Shown: positions 34,138-43,728, counted from the stretch's first letter. The stretch: DNA of 64,000 bases from RGIG1995 sp045652425 (GCA_045652425.1 JAZRUG010000018.1:62001-126000), one strand, 5' to 3'. Numbers and translations: made by a program. Notes: generated from the sequence alone by a model not told the origin.

Positions 34138-35379
34138 TTATTCCATTATTTCAGGCATATTTTTGAGCATATTTTCAATAAAGATTCCGTATCCCTTGGT
34201 AGGATCATTAACCAAAACATGTGTGATCGCACCGACGAGTTTTCCGTTCTGTATAATCGGACTTCCCGACATTCCCTGAACTATCCCGCCTGTTGCTTCT
34301 AACAACCGTTTGTCAGTTATCTTTATTACAAAATTCTTCTGCTCGCCCTCTTTGTTGCCTATCTTCACAATCTTTGCGCTGTACTTCTCAACATCTTTCG
34401 ATACAGTACAGTATATTTCAGCATCGCCTATTTCTACTTCATCTTTTAACCCGATTTTTAAAGGTTGGCTGTGGGATACATCTATTTTTTCGCTCATTAT
34501 CCCATATACACCACACGTCTTATTTCCTATAAGCGATCCTGTTCTTCCGGGCAAAAATACCCCTTTTAATTCACCGGGACTGCCCGTAACACCTTTTGTT
34601 ATACCTTTTATGCTTACGTCTACAACGGTCCCTTTGCGGAGTGGCATAACTGTGCCTGTGTCAACGTCGCAGATTCCGTGGCCGAGTCCTGCAAAACCGT
34701 TGTTGTCAGGCGAAATAAAGGTAACCGTTCCTATCCCTGCTGTGCTGTCACGTAACCACATTCCTGTTCTGTACATATTATCCGTTTGTGACAAAGCAGG
34801 TTCTATTTCTATATTCAGTTCTTTGTTTGCTCTTACTACTGTAAAAGTAATTTTCTTTCCTCCGCTTTGCTCAACTGCGGAAGAGATTTCATCTGTTGTG
34901 TTAACTTCTTTTTCGCCTATTCTTTTTATTATATCACCGACTTTTATTCCACCTTCGGCTGCAGGTCTTTTCTTCCCATTTGCAGTTTCAACCCCTGACA
35001 CACCCGCGACGATCACGCCGTCTGTATAAAGCTTTACACCAAACGGCATTCCTCCGGGATATAAGGCTATTTCCCGAAACACGTCGATGTTTACTTTTTT
35101 TAATGGTACAACACCGAATATCTTTGTGTTTGCTGACCGCAGTGAATAAAGTCTGTCTTCAGTCTCCGGTTTAGATACTCTTTCAACGGCTGGGACTGAT
35201 TCGATGTCGGCTGATACAAACGGCATACTTATTTCTTTTGTTATCTCAAAGTCTGCAGTGCTTGAAAAAACAGATATTGTGTCGGGGATAATAAAGTCAT
35301 ATATGCCTATTGCCGCTATACCGATAATGCATATAATAAAAATGATACGAAAAGCGTTTTTTACTTTTGTGCTTTGCAT
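34138..35379 (-). CDS. spoIVB: SpoIVB-type sporulation serine peptidase (S55)
   Basis: A 413-residue protein. One N-terminal membrane anchor (about 9-30) is followed by a PDZ domain (GGIKVGDIIKRIGEKEVN near 143-160) and the S55 peptidase domain with catalytic His in GLGHGICDVDTG near 231-242 and Ser in QGMSGSPIIQNG near 378-389. SpoIVB is secreted from the forespore and triggers pro-sigma-K processing, so the host lineage has the sporulation signalling pathway. Monocistronic, convergent with the capsule cluster. Confidence 0.93.
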   Translation of the reverse strand: MQSTKVKNAFRIIFIICIIGIAAIGIYDFIIPDTISVFSSTADFEITKEISMPFVSADIESVPAVERVSKPETEDRLYSLRSANTKIFGVVPLKKVNIDVFREIALYPGGMPFGVKLYTDGVIVAGVSGVETANGKKRPAAEGGIKVGDIIKRIGEKEVNTTDEISSAVEQSGGKKITFTVVRANKELNIEIEPALSQTDNMYRTGMWLRDSTAGIGTVTFISPDNNGFAGLGHGICDVDTGTVMPLRKGTVVDVSIKGITKGVTGSPGELKGVFLPGRTGSLIGNKTCGVYGIMSEKIDVSHSQPLKIGLKDEVEIGDAEIYCTVSKDVEKYSAKIVKIGNKEGEQKNFVIKITDKRLLEATGGIVQGMSGSPIIQNGKLVGAITHVLVNDPTKGYGIFIENMLKNMPEIME

Positions 35380-35533
35380 TTGAGTATCCCTTTTCTTATT
35401 TTTTCTCTAAATGTTTTTGTTTCTTTTTGTCTGTTTCTATGATGTGTTGTTTTGACCTTGTTTATGTTATGAAAAATATAGATTAACTGTATAATAATTT
35501 TTTTCTTGTGCAAAAATCATATTGAAAATGCTA

Positions 35534-35562
35534 TTGCAAGATGAATAGAAATGTGATATACT
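35534..35562 (+). promoter_or_regulatory. Promoter of the VanY-like gene
   Basis: TTGCAA (35534-35539), a 17-base spacer, TATACT (35557-35562). Confidence 0.6.
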
Positions 35563-35600
35563 ATGTATATTAATAACTAATAAAGAAGGGAAGCTTTGAA

Positions 35601-36692
35601 ATGTCAAAAAATTATGATGATTATAAGCCCTTGAATCCTATGCCGCCCCGAAGAAGAAGTAATTCATTTCTCTCTTTTGTGCAGTTTTCAATTATTATAT
35701 TGCTTATTATTGCATTGATTGCGGCAGGGGCGTTTTTTTTAGTTTTGCATAATGATTTTGACGGTAATGTTATTCCTCCTGAAACATTAGAAACGGTTTC
35801 GCCGGATGAGCCGGAAGAAGAACTTCCGTATGAATCTGAAACCTCCGAAAATGTAGGGGTAGAATCGGAAGAACCTGATGAGGAAGTTCCGCAGCCGAGC
35901 TTGGATATGTATACAGAACTTCAAGTTCCAAAAAATGATATTCATAAAGGTAGTCTTATTTTTGTCGGCAGCAACTATAAGGTGGTTTATCCTACCGACG
36001 AATTGATAACGCTTTTAGGGAATAAAACAACTTCATATTCTATTAGAGATAACAACGTTATTGTTCACAAAAGTATTTTGACTGACCTTAACAGTATGAT
36101 GGATGCTTTTAAAACTACGGCTGGTAAAGCAGGTTTGACCGTTTGGAATGCTTTTAGAGATGAAGAAGTCCAAGCTAAATTATATAATGATTATGTTGCG
36201 AATAATGGCGAAGAAGCGGCTAAACAAATTGTTTCCAAAGCCGGTGAAAGCGACCACAATACAGGTCTTGGCTTTTCGCTGAAAGTTTTTACGGGGGGCG
36301 TTGCTTATCAGCTTTGGGAAGTCGAAGGATATGAGTGGCTTCAAGAAAATTGTTATAGTTACGGTTTTATAGAGCGTTATCCCAAAAATAAGATTGACAG
36401 AACTAATATAAATTATTCTTCTGCTTACTATATTCGTTACGTAGGGGTTCCACATGCAGAGATTATGAAATCCAAAGATTTTTGTCTTGAAGAATATCTT
36501 GCTTTCATTAAAGATTTTTCTTTTGACAAAACACATTATGAATGTACTTTGAATAACGGTGATAGTTACGAAATCTATTACGTAAGTGCTGAAACAACCG
36601 AAGAAACGGTAAATGTTCCTGTTCCCAAGGATTATGAGTATACAATCTCCGGAGATAATATGAACGGTTTTATCGTTACTGTAAAAAAATAA
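35601..36692 (+). CDS. VanY-like membrane-anchored protein, probably catalytically dead
   Basis: A 363-residue protein. A signal anchor (about 25-49) is followed by an acidic linker rich in Pro/Glu (56-100) and an M15B D-Ala-D-Ala carboxypeptidase-like domain (about 120-300). The first zinc ligand His219 is present in SDHNTGLGFS, but the Asp ligand of the usual SxHxxGxAxD is Ser226. The usual EPWHFRYVG reads SAYYIRYVG (274-282), which loses the catalytic Glu and the third zinc ligand His. The fold cue RYVGVPHAEIM is kept. It is therefore likely to bind peptidoglycan or stem peptide without cleaving it. Single gene with its own promoter and terminator. Confidence 0.82.
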   Translation: MSKNYDDYKPLNPMPPRRRSNSFLSFVQFSIIILLIIALIAAGAFFLVLHNDFDGNVIPPETLETVSPDEPEEELPYESETSENVGVESEEPDEEVPQPSLDMYTELQVPKNDIHKGSLIFVGSNYKVVYPTDELITLLGNKTTSYSIRDNNVIVHKSILTDLNSMMDAFKTTAGKAGLTVWNAFRDEEVQAKLYNDYVANNGEEAAKQIVSKAGESDHNTGLGFSLKVFTGGVAYQLWEVEGYEWLQENCYSYGFIERYPKNKIDRTNINYSSAYYIRYVGVPHAEIMKSKDFCLEEYLAFIKDFSFDKTHYECTLNNGDSYEIYYVSAETTEETVNVPVPKDYEYTISGDNMNGFIVTVKK

Positions 36693-36736
36693 AAAATCCC
36701 TTTCAGAATTTGACTTTTTCTGAAAGGGATTTTTTG
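36692..36736. terminator. Terminator of the VanY-like gene, near-symmetric
   Basis: AAAAAATCCCTTTCAGAA pairs with TTCTGAAAGGGATTTTTT around a short loop. A/T runs on both sides let it also serve the convergent AraC-type gene. Confidence 0.85.
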
Positions 36737-36794
36737 TTTTTTTAATACAATCGAGAGGATATGTGGAAAACTTATATCTTCTCTGATTTATCAA

Positions 36795-37652
36795 TTAAGT
36801 GTATTTTAAGTTTTCGAAATATATCTTCGGTGTAGTGCCGATATGTTTTTTAAATAATCTGTAACCGTAAGATATATCGGTTATACCCACGCATCGACAG
36901 GCATCATCGAAAGTTATGTCACGAGTCTTTTTCAGTTCAATGAGCATATGAATCTTTTCTCTTGCTATATATTGACCTATCGAGGTTCCTTCGACCTTAC
37001 TGAAAACCGAATTGAGATAGTTGGGAGATTTACCTATTTCCTGCGCAACGTCTGTAAGGGAAAATGGTTTTGTTATATTCGCCGAAATATATCTTTTTAC
37101 TTTATAGCACAAAATGGAAGAAGAAATATCATTTTTTTCAAAAAGTGTACTTTTACATATTTGTGATATTTCACCTAAAAGACCTAGCGCTGTTATGGCG
37201 CAAGCAATAGAGTTGCTCTCGGTAGCATTGTGATCGCTAACAATTTGAATTAATCTTTTTGACAGTCTTTTGGTTTCGTCAGATGGGGGGAGATACAAAG
37301 GAAGAAGCAATACGTTTTCAGTTGAATTAAAGGATTCGGCTATATTATCTGTCAGGGCACAGTCGTAGTCCAGTTCAATATCGCAAGTATAGTGCATATG
37401 GATTACACCTTTTTCGGCTTTGAACATTGAAGGTCCTGATTTGCGACAAAAAATCAAAAAGCTTCCTTGGGGGACTCTTTCGTGTTTGCCGTATATCTCA
37501 ACATCAAAATATCCATTTTTTACATAAACGAGTTCAATTTGGGAATTTGATGTGAAATATTCCTGGCTGTAATCCTTTTTGGCGAAATAATGAGCAAACT
37601 TCACTTTTGGAAGTGATTTTGGAACTATTTTATAATACAACATTGGTATCAC
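36795..37652 (-). CDS. AraC-family transcriptional regulator
   Basis: A 285-residue protein. An N-terminal cupin-like sensor domain (YFDVEIYGKHERVPQGSFLIF near 52-72) is followed by a C-terminal double helix-turn-helix (about 185-280: FSLTDVAQEIGKSPNYLNSVF, then DITFDDACRCVGITDISYGYRLFKKHIGTTP). It is divergent from the lipoprotein/deacetylase cluster across a 153-base spacer, so it probably controls that cluster in response to a sugar-like ligand. Confidence 0.87.
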   Translation of the reverse strand: MIPMLYYKIVPKSLPKVKFAHYFAKKDYSQEYFTSNSQIELVYVKNGYFDVEIYGKHERVPQGSFLIFCRKSGPSMFKAEKGVIHMHYTCDIELDYDCALTDNIAESFNSTENVLLLPLYLPPSDETKRLSKRLIQIVSDHNATESNSIACAITALGLLGEISQICKSTLFEKNDISSSILCYKVKRYISANITKPFSLTDVAQEIGKSPNYLNSVFSKVEGTSIGQYIAREKIHMLIELKKTRDITFDDACRCVGITDISYGYRLFKKHIGTTPKIYFENLKYT

Positions 37653-37711
37653 CTCTTAAGCTCATTATACAACATTATAGTTGTTTTGTCCATAAAAACA
37701 TTAAATGTTTA

Positions 37712-37739
37712 TTGAAAAAAATTGAAATTATTGTACAAT
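37712..37739 (+). promoter_or_regulatory. Promoter of the lipoprotein/deacetylase cluster
   Basis: TTGAAA (37712-37717), a 16-base spacer, TACAAT (37734-37739). The weak -35 and short spacing fit activation by the divergent AraC protein. Confidence 0.5.
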
Positions 37740-37805
37740 ATAAAATATAGAGTTTAATATTCCGTTCTTATAATAAGTTTTTTATTGATATGGAGGTAAA
37801 TTAGC

Positions 37806-39050
37806 ATGAAGAAAATATGGTTGTTTTTATTGGCCTTGGTTTTCTGTATTTCTGTATTGATTTCCTGTAACTCGAATAAGCCTGTTGAACCCAAAGAAAC
37901 GCAGGGTGGGGAAGAAGCGTCAGAGAAAGGTGATACTCCGGACGTACCCCAAGGTCATATTCATGATTTGACTGATGAAATGAAGTCAAAGGTTTATAAA
38001 TCAATAGAGTTTGAATTGCCTAAAGATTTGAGGAAAGCGGCTGTTGACTATATGTATGAACAGGCTTCTGTTGAATGGATATGCGCTGAATCCTTTGGCG
38101 TAAAAGAAGAATGGGAACATTGGGGTATCAATCTTGATTTTCAAAAAGATGTAAAATATACAGGTCAGCCCTATGCAAACTCTCAAGTGAACGTTACACT
38201 TTTCAAAAAAGTACTTAAAGACGGTAAATATACTTCACCCTCGACTTCCTGGGATGATGTTCATGGTTCGCAGTGTGTTTCTTCCATACTTAACGCTTTG
38301 CAACAGTCTTTCATTATTGACGGTTGGTCGTATAGTCTTAACCCCGGAAGTGAGAGCTTTGACGGTATTAAGGTTGGTGACTATAAGGTTGATGTGAAAC
38401 CGGTAAATCAAGAAACACCCACATTAGAAGTTTGCACAAACAACGGTAAAGACGTTATGTTTGATGCATATACAAAATTGCAGCCCGGCGATACTATTAT
38501 TACTGTAAATAGCTGGGTTCATGCTAGAATGGTAGTTGACGTGAACGTAACAAGAAATTCTGCCGGTATGCTTAATACAAGAAGAAGTGTTGTGAAGTGT
38601 GTTGAACAGACCAATGCGTTTGATACTTCAAGATCAGACGTAAAAACAACATGGAGAGTTGACAAATCGTATACTTTTGAAGAATTGTTTGAAGATGGTT
38701 ATTTGCCTGCAACTTATGAAGAGTTCCAGACGGGTATAAGTCATATTCCGTACATCACTCTTGATGCTGAAAATAACGCTACCGCACTTGCAAAGAATAT
38801 GGTTTCAGGGAACGTTCGTTCAAACTATCCGGTAAGATACGTTGTTCTTGAAATATTTAACGAAAATGGAGAAATTGCAAAAGAGTATACCGTAAGAGGC
38901 CTGATGAACGATTATGTATTCGGGCTTAGAAAGTACTCCTACAATTTGTTTGGAAAAGGACTTGAAAAAGGTAACTATACCTTTGTTATGACTGCAGGTA
39001 TTGCGGCAGGCGAAGTTGAGTTTGAAAGAATACCTTTTACTGTTGAGTGA
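37806..39050 (+). CDS. Cys-His lipoprotein, paralogue 1
   Basis: A 414-residue lipoprotein (lipid Cys21 in VLISC), a low-complexity linker to about 55, then a domain shared with the next two genes. Conserved candidates for a thiol active site are Cys157 in GSQCVSSI, at the start of a helix, and His239 in VHARMVV, preceded by LQPGDTII. Cys helix, then GD strand, then His is the order of NlpC/P60 and other papain-fold hydrolases, so a cell-wall or amide hydrolase is inferred. A C-terminal beta-rich domain (VVLEIFNENGEIAKEYT) follows. Family not recognised. Confidence 0.75.
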   Translation: MKKIWLFLLALVFCISVLISCNSNKPVEPKETQGGEEASEKGDTPDVPQGHIHDLTDEMKSKVYKSIEFELPKDLRKAAVDYMYEQASVEWICAESFGVKEEWEHWGINLDFQKDVKYTGQPYANSQVNVTLFKKVLKDGKYTSPSTSWDDVHGSQCVSSILNALQQSFIIDGWSYSLNPGSESFDGIKVGDYKVDVKPVNQETPTLEVCTNNGKDVMFDAYTKLQPGDTIITVNSWVHARMVVDVNVTRNSAGMLNTRRSVVKCVEQTNAFDTSRSDVKTTWRVDKSYTFEELFEDGYLPATYEEFQTGISHIPYITLDAENNATALAKNMVSGNVRSNYPVRYVVLEIFNENGEIAKEYTVRGLMNDYVFGLRKYSYNLFGKGLEKGNYTFVMTAGIAAGEVEFERIPFTVE

Positions 39051-39099
39051 TATTTTGTATTACTCAAATTTTAAAAATAATAAAAAAAGAGGTAAAAAC

Positions 39100-40347
39100 A
39101 TGAAAAAAATCTTAACATTAATTTTAACACTTTTATTATGTTTGATTTTGGTTGCTTGTAAGGGGGAAAAAACTCCCAACGGTAACGGAGATGTTCAAAG
39201 CGGGGAAACTAATACGCCAGAAATAGAGTCCTCTGAACCTCAGTTACCCGAAGGTGTTAATCCCGATGATTACTTTAAGTTTGTGAAGTTCGAACTTCCC
39301 GAAGGTAGTCTAAGAGAAGCGGCTGTAAACTATATGCGTGAGCAGGCAAATGTTGTGTGGACACCGAGTAAAACATTTACATACGGTAATACTTATGAAA
39401 ACTGGGCGTATAAGCTTACCTATGAAGCAGGTAAAAAGTATCACGGACTTCCTTATACACACCTTTCTGCTTCTATTGGTGAATTTACAAAACTCCTAAA
39501 CGAAAACGGTGGAAAATATTCATCTGACTCTGAGAGTGGTAATGAAGTAATGGGGGCTCAGTGCAACTCCTCTATTTGTCATTCTTTCCAGCAGTTTACC
39601 CCTATTGTATGCATGACCTCCAGACAGTATATGCCTTCCTACAAAGATGAGTTTGTAGGAAAAGTTTGCGGAAACTATAACGTTCCCGACGGCGTTCAGC
39701 GCACAATTGATATAATTCAGGCTAATACACAAGAGGCTATTTATGAAGCATACGCTTTGGCTGATAAAGGCGACGTTATTATGAGTAATGATGATACCAA
39801 AGGCGTTGTTCATGACAGAATGGTTGCTGAAAAAGCTGTTGTTGTAAGGGGTGCTAACGGTAAGATAAACGCCAACAGAAGTTATCTTGTTACAGTCGAG
39901 CAGACAGATACTTTTGATTCTACACGTACTGACGGTGTGAATACGACTTGGTGGATTGACCATAAGTATGCATTTTCCAAGCTTTACGAAACCAATTATA
40001 TTCCCGTAACTTTTGAGGTGTATGAAACAAACAAAGGCGTTGTTCCTTATATTACACTTGACGAGGAGCCTAATGCTTCAGCACTTTCAAAAGGTGTTGT
40101 TAACGGAAACATTGCATCGAATTACCCCGTTAGATACGTACACGTCAGCATTCTTGATGAAAACGGAAATCTCGTAAGCAGAGAAGTGCAGCGTAATAAC
40201 TATGACGTTTTCAAAGTGAATATCAAGAAGTTCTCCGTAAAGCTTTTTGGTGATTTAAAAGCAGGAAATTATACCTTACTTATTGAAGCGGGAATTTGCC
40301 GCGGAGATGCCGAACTTTACAGAACTGATTTTACTTATAATGGTTAA
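39100..40347 (+). CDS. Cys-His lipoprotein, paralogue 2
   Basis: About 415 residues from the ATG at 39100, which has GAGGT ahead; upstream in-frame codons lack a ribosome site. Lipid Cys20 in LVAC. Same architecture as its neighbours: Cys155 in MGAQCNSSI, YALADKGDVIM, His238 in VHDRMVAE, then VEQTDTFDSTRTD and TTWWIDHKYAF. The C-terminal domain (YVHVSILDENGNLVSREVQ) resembles a carbohydrate- or wall-binding beta sandwich, inferred only. It follows paralogue 1 by 49 bases. Confidence 0.75.
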   Translation: MKKILTLILTLLLCLILVACKGEKTPNGNGDVQSGETNTPEIESSEPQLPEGVNPDDYFKFVKFELPEGSLREAAVNYMREQANVVWTPSKTFTYGNTYENWAYKLTYEAGKKYHGLPYTHLSASIGEFTKLLNENGGKYSSDSESGNEVMGAQCNSSICHSFQQFTPIVCMTSRQYMPSYKDEFVGKVCGNYNVPDGVQRTIDIIQANTQEAIYEAYALADKGDVIMSNDDTKGVVHDRMVAEKAVVVRGANGKINANRSYLVTVEQTDTFDSTRTDGVNTTWWIDHKYAFSKLYETNYIPVTFEVYETNKGVVPYITLDEEPNASALSKGVVNGNIASNYPVRYVHVSILDENGNLVSREVQRNNYDVFKVNIKKFSVKLFGDLKAGNYTLLIEAGICRGDAELYRTDFTYNG

Positions 40348-40363
40348 TGTTTTGTTAAATCCA

Positions 40364-40392
40364 TTGACAAAATACGGTATTGGGTATATCAT
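40364..40392 (+). promoter_or_regulatory. Internal promoter before paralogue 3
   Basis: Perfect TTGACA (40364-40369), a 17-base spacer, TATCAT (40387-40392), in the 128-base gap between lipoproteins 2 and 3. The last three genes may therefore have extra transcription. Confidence 0.55.
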
Positions 40393-40475
40393 ATAAAATG
40401 CGATATATATAGTATCGTTTGGATAAAACGATTTATTTATTGAGTAGAAAAATAATTATATTTAAGGAGAAACAA

Positions 40476-41747
40476 ATGAAAAAAATCCTACTTTTAGTCT
40501 TAGCAATTATTTTGTGCTTTACTTTTGTTGCTTGCGGAAATAAAGGCGGTACAGAAAAGCCTAACAATGAAACCGTTGACAACGGCGGAGAACAGACAAA
40601 TAATCCTGCTGGTGATGATACCCCAAAAGGAAATGCTTTGCCCGAGGGAATAAAGGCGGAAGATTTTTATAAATTCGTACAGTTTGAACTTCCCGAAAAC
40701 TTCAGAGAAGCAGCTGTTGCTCAGATGCGTAAACAGGCGGCAATTGAATGGACTCCCGAGTATACTTTTACATACGGTAACAAGTTTGATAACTGGGGAT
40801 ACGAAAAGACATACGAAGCCGGAGTTAAATATACAGGTCTTCCTTATGGCGCGTTGAACTCTAATATGAGTGAGTTCCAGAAGTACCTTGATGAACACAG
40901 AGGAAGATATGCTACTATTTCCGATGATGGCTACTATAAGGTTATGGGTACACAGTGTAATACTGCGCTTAACCTTTCTTATCAGTTGTTTTACCCGGAA
41001 GCTTGTCATGACTCGGGGGCTTATATGCCTTCATATTCAGATAAGTTTATAGGTGTAAAGCTTGGGGATATAGTTGTTCCCGAGGGCGTAAAGAAGACTC
41101 TTGATATCGTTGCTGCAAATACAGAACAAGCGATTTACGAGTCCTATGCTTTGGCTGATAAGGGCGATCCTATTATGGGTAAAAATGATGAAACTTGGGT
41201 TACTCACGTTCGTATGGTTGCCGAAAAAGCAGTTGTTTCAAGAGGTGCTAACGGTCAGATTAATCCCAACAGAAGCTATCTTGTATGCGTAGAGCAGACT
41301 GACTCGTGGGATCAGACAAGAACTGATATTAAAACAACATGGTGGATGGACCATAAATATACGTTTGCATCGTTGTATCAGGCAGGTTGGATTGCATCTT
41401 CGCTTGACTGCTTTAAGGATAACGTAAGCGTTATTCCTTATCTTGCATTGGATGAAGAGATTACGGCAGATATGCTTTCAAAGGGTAACCTTGTAGGTAC
41501 GGTTTCTTCCGACTATCCCGTAAACTACGTTTATCTCACTATATACAATAAAGCAGGTAAGATTGTAAACAGAGTTACTAATATCAACACCTACGAAGGT
41601 GATAAGGTTAACTTGAGAAAACACTCATTTAATTTGTTTACCGATAAGCTTACTGTAGGTACGGACTATACGTTTGTTCTTGAGGCAGGTATTGCAAGCG
41701 GAAGCGTAGAGTTTTGTAGAGTTGATTTTACTTATGCAGGCAAGTAA
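40476..41747 (+). CDS. Cys-His lipoprotein, paralogue 3
   Basis: About 423 residues from ATG 40476 (AAGGAG ahead). Lipid Cys20 in FVAC. Cys161 in MGTQCNTAL, YALADKGDPIM, His244 in THVRMVAE, VEQTDSWDQTRTD and TTWWMDHKYTF. Closest to paralogue 2, more distant from 1, which suggests stepwise tandem duplication. Surface-anchored. Same inferred papain-like fold; substrate unknown. Confidence 0.75.
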   Translation: MKKILLLVLAIILCFTFVACGNKGGTEKPNNETVDNGGEQTNNPAGDDTPKGNALPEGIKAEDFYKFVQFELPENFREAAVAQMRKQAAIEWTPEYTFTYGNKFDNWGYEKTYEAGVKYTGLPYGALNSNMSEFQKYLDEHRGRYATISDDGYYKVMGTQCNTALNLSYQLFYPEACHDSGAYMPSYSDKFIGVKLGDIVVPEGVKKTLDIVAANTEQAIYESYALADKGDPIMGKNDETWVTHVRMVAEKAVVSRGANGQINPNRSYLVCVEQTDSWDQTRTDIKTTWWMDHKYTFASLYQAGWIASSLDCFKDNVSVIPYLALDEEITADMLSKGNLVGTVSSDYPVNYVYLTIYNKAGKIVNRVTNINTYEGDKVNLRKHSFNLFTDKLTVGTDYTFVLEAGIASGSVEFCRVDFTYAGK

Positions 41748-41805
41748 TAAAAAACAACAATTATTTATACTACAATTTTAGTAAAGAATCAAAAGAGGAT
41801 TTAAT

Positions 41806-42726
41806 ATGAAACAGTATCTTACTTATTTTGTTGACGACACAGTTAGATTTCTTGAAAATCTTAGCAAAAACAGACCTGCAAGTATTTTTGATGATCCCTA
41901 CCTCAAGGCTCACAAAGAATTGCACGATAAATATAATTTGAAGGTTCAGTTTAATCTTTTTTATGAAACACTTGATAAATCCTGGAACCTTTCAATGATG
42001 ACAGATGCATATAAGGAAGAATTTCTTGCAAACAAGGACTGGATGAGATTCGGTTTCCACGCAAGACACGAGCTTCCTGACTGGCCCTATATTAATGCTA
42101 CTTATGATGAAGTTTGGAAAGATTATACGGATATTGAAAATGAGATAATCAGATTTGCGGGTAAAGAGATGCTTACCAGAAGCGCAATTATTCACTGGGT
42201 TACTATGACCAAAGAGGGTATGATGGCGCTTAAGGATAAGGGGATTGAAATGATGTCCTGTACTATGGGCGACAAGGTTGATTTCCCTGAAGCAAGAAGT
42301 GTATTTTCTACAGAGCATAATTTTAAGCTTAATGAAAATAAGAATATTCCCGTAAGTGAGGCGTTTATTAGCCAGAAGACAGGCGGAGCATTTACATTTG
42401 GTAACTTTAACCACCTCGATAACGCAGGTGTAGACAAGTACCTCGGAAAGATTCAGATGTATGTTGAACCCGAGACAGGTATTGCTTTCAACAGATTTGC
42501 TTGTATTCTTTTGAATGCAACGAGACTTTCTGATTTTGATCCTATTCTTGAAAATCTTAAAAAGTATGAACATACTTGCCTTGCTATGCACGAGCAGTAT
42601 TTCTATGACGATTATTTTGCTTATGAACCTGACTTTGCAGAAAAAGTAGGTTATGCATGGAAAGCTATGCTTGATGCAGGATTTGAACCAATAAATATTG
42701 ATGAACTGGTCGACCTTCAGAAATAA
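41806..42726 (+). CDS. NodB-like polysaccharide-deacetylase-fold protein, paralogue 1
   Basis: A 306-residue protein, no signal peptide. TYFVDDTVRF (Asp10-Asp11) takes the place of the TFDDG motif. FGFHARHELPDWPY (His85, His88) resembles the second metal motif, but with two residues between the His instead of three. IIHWVTMTKEG (His130) follows, and then ALKDKGIEMMSC. This is the beta/alpha-barrel order of CE4 deacetylases. Uncharacterised relatives in Clostridia share this start. Cytoplasmic location is unusual for the family. It lies between the lipoproteins and its own paralogue. Confidence 0.7.
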   Translation: MKQYLTYFVDDTVRFLENLSKNRPASIFDDPYLKAHKELHDKYNLKVQFNLFYETLDKSWNLSMMTDAYKEEFLANKDWMRFGFHARHELPDWPYINATYDEVWKDYTDIENEIIRFAGKEMLTRSAIIHWVTMTKEGMMALKDKGIEMMSCTMGDKVDFPEARSVFSTEHNFKLNENKNIPVSEAFISQKTGGAFTFGNFNHLDNAGVDKYLGKIQMYVEPETGIAFNRFACILLNATRLSDFDPILENLKKYEHTCLAMHEQYFYDDYFAYEPDFAEKVGYAWKAMLDAGFEPINIDELVDLQK

Positions 42727-42795
42727 TTAATAAATCAGTATATTATTTGACTCACTAAATTATTATAACTGTGATTAAGAAAGGTTAATGGAATT

Positions 42796-43728
42796 ATGAA
42801 AAAGTATTTTACTTATTTTGTTGACGACAACATTAGATTTCTTGAAAATCTTACAAAAAACAGACCTGCAAGTATTTTTGATGATCCTTATCTCAAGGCT
42901 CACAAGGAATTGCATGAAAAGTATGGTTTGAAGGTTCAATTTAACCTTTTCTATGAAACAATTGATAAATCTTGGAATCTTGCTAAAATGACCGATGCTT
43001 ATAAAGAAGAATTTCTTGCAAATAAAGATTGGATAAAATTCGGTTTCCATTCAAAGCATGAGCTTCCTGACTATCCGTATATTAACGCTACATACGACGA
43101 GGTTTGGAAGGATTACACTGCAATCGAAAAGGCAATCGAAAGATTCGCAGGTAAAGAAATGATTACAAAGAGTCTTGTTACTCACTGGGTAGTAATGACT
43201 AAAGAAGGTGTTCAGGCACTTGTTGATAAGGGTGCCAAGATGATGACGTGTACAACAGGTAATCGACTTGATTATCCCGAAATCAGAAGCGCATTTTCTA
43301 CAGAACATAACTTTAATCTTGCGAAAAATAAAGAACTTCCCGTTAGTAAAGCAAGTGTTTGCGTAAGAGCTACAAACGGACTTTCCGGTATGCCTTGTCT
43401 TTGTAACTACAACCATCTTGAAGATAAGGAAGCTGATGAATATTTTGGCAAACTTAAAATGTTTAAGGATCCCGAAACAGGTATGATTTACAACAGATTT
43501 GCAGGTATTACAATGAATGCCGTAAGACTCTGTGATTTCCCCTCAAAATTCGAAGAACTTGTAAAGCAGGAATATGTTGGTATTCTTATACATGAACAGT
43601 ATTTCTATGATGATTATTTTGCATACGAACCCGACTTTGCTGACAAGGTTGCATTTGCTTGTAAGACTCTTCTTGATGCAGGTTTTGAGCATATCTCTAT
43701 GGAAGACCTTATTGACTTCCAAGACTAA
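42796..43728 (+). CDS. NodB-like polysaccharide-deacetylase-fold protein, paralogue 2
   Basis: A 310-residue tandem paralogue of the preceding gene, very similar over the first 90 residues (shared RPASIFDDPYLKAHKELH). Same candidate metal residues: Asp10-Asp11 and His85/His88 in FGFHSKHELPDYPY; THWVVMTKEG. The middle (residues about 185-230) differs, which may set substrate preference. A terminator follows, so this is the last gene of the AraC-linked unit. Confidence 0.7.
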   Translation: MKKYFTYFVDDNIRFLENLTKNRPASIFDDPYLKAHKELHEKYGLKVQFNLFYETIDKSWNLAKMTDAYKEEFLANKDWIKFGFHSKHELPDYPYINATYDEVWKDYTAIEKAIERFAGKEMITKSLVTHWVVMTKEGVQALVDKGAKMMTCTTGNRLDYPEIRSAFSTEHNFNLAKNKELPVSKASVCVRATNGLSGMPCLCNYNHLEDKEADEYFGKLKMFKDPETGMIYNRFAGITMNAVRLCDFPSKFEELVKQEYVGILIHEQYFYDDYFAYEPDFADKVAFACKTLLDAGFEHISMEDLIDFQD

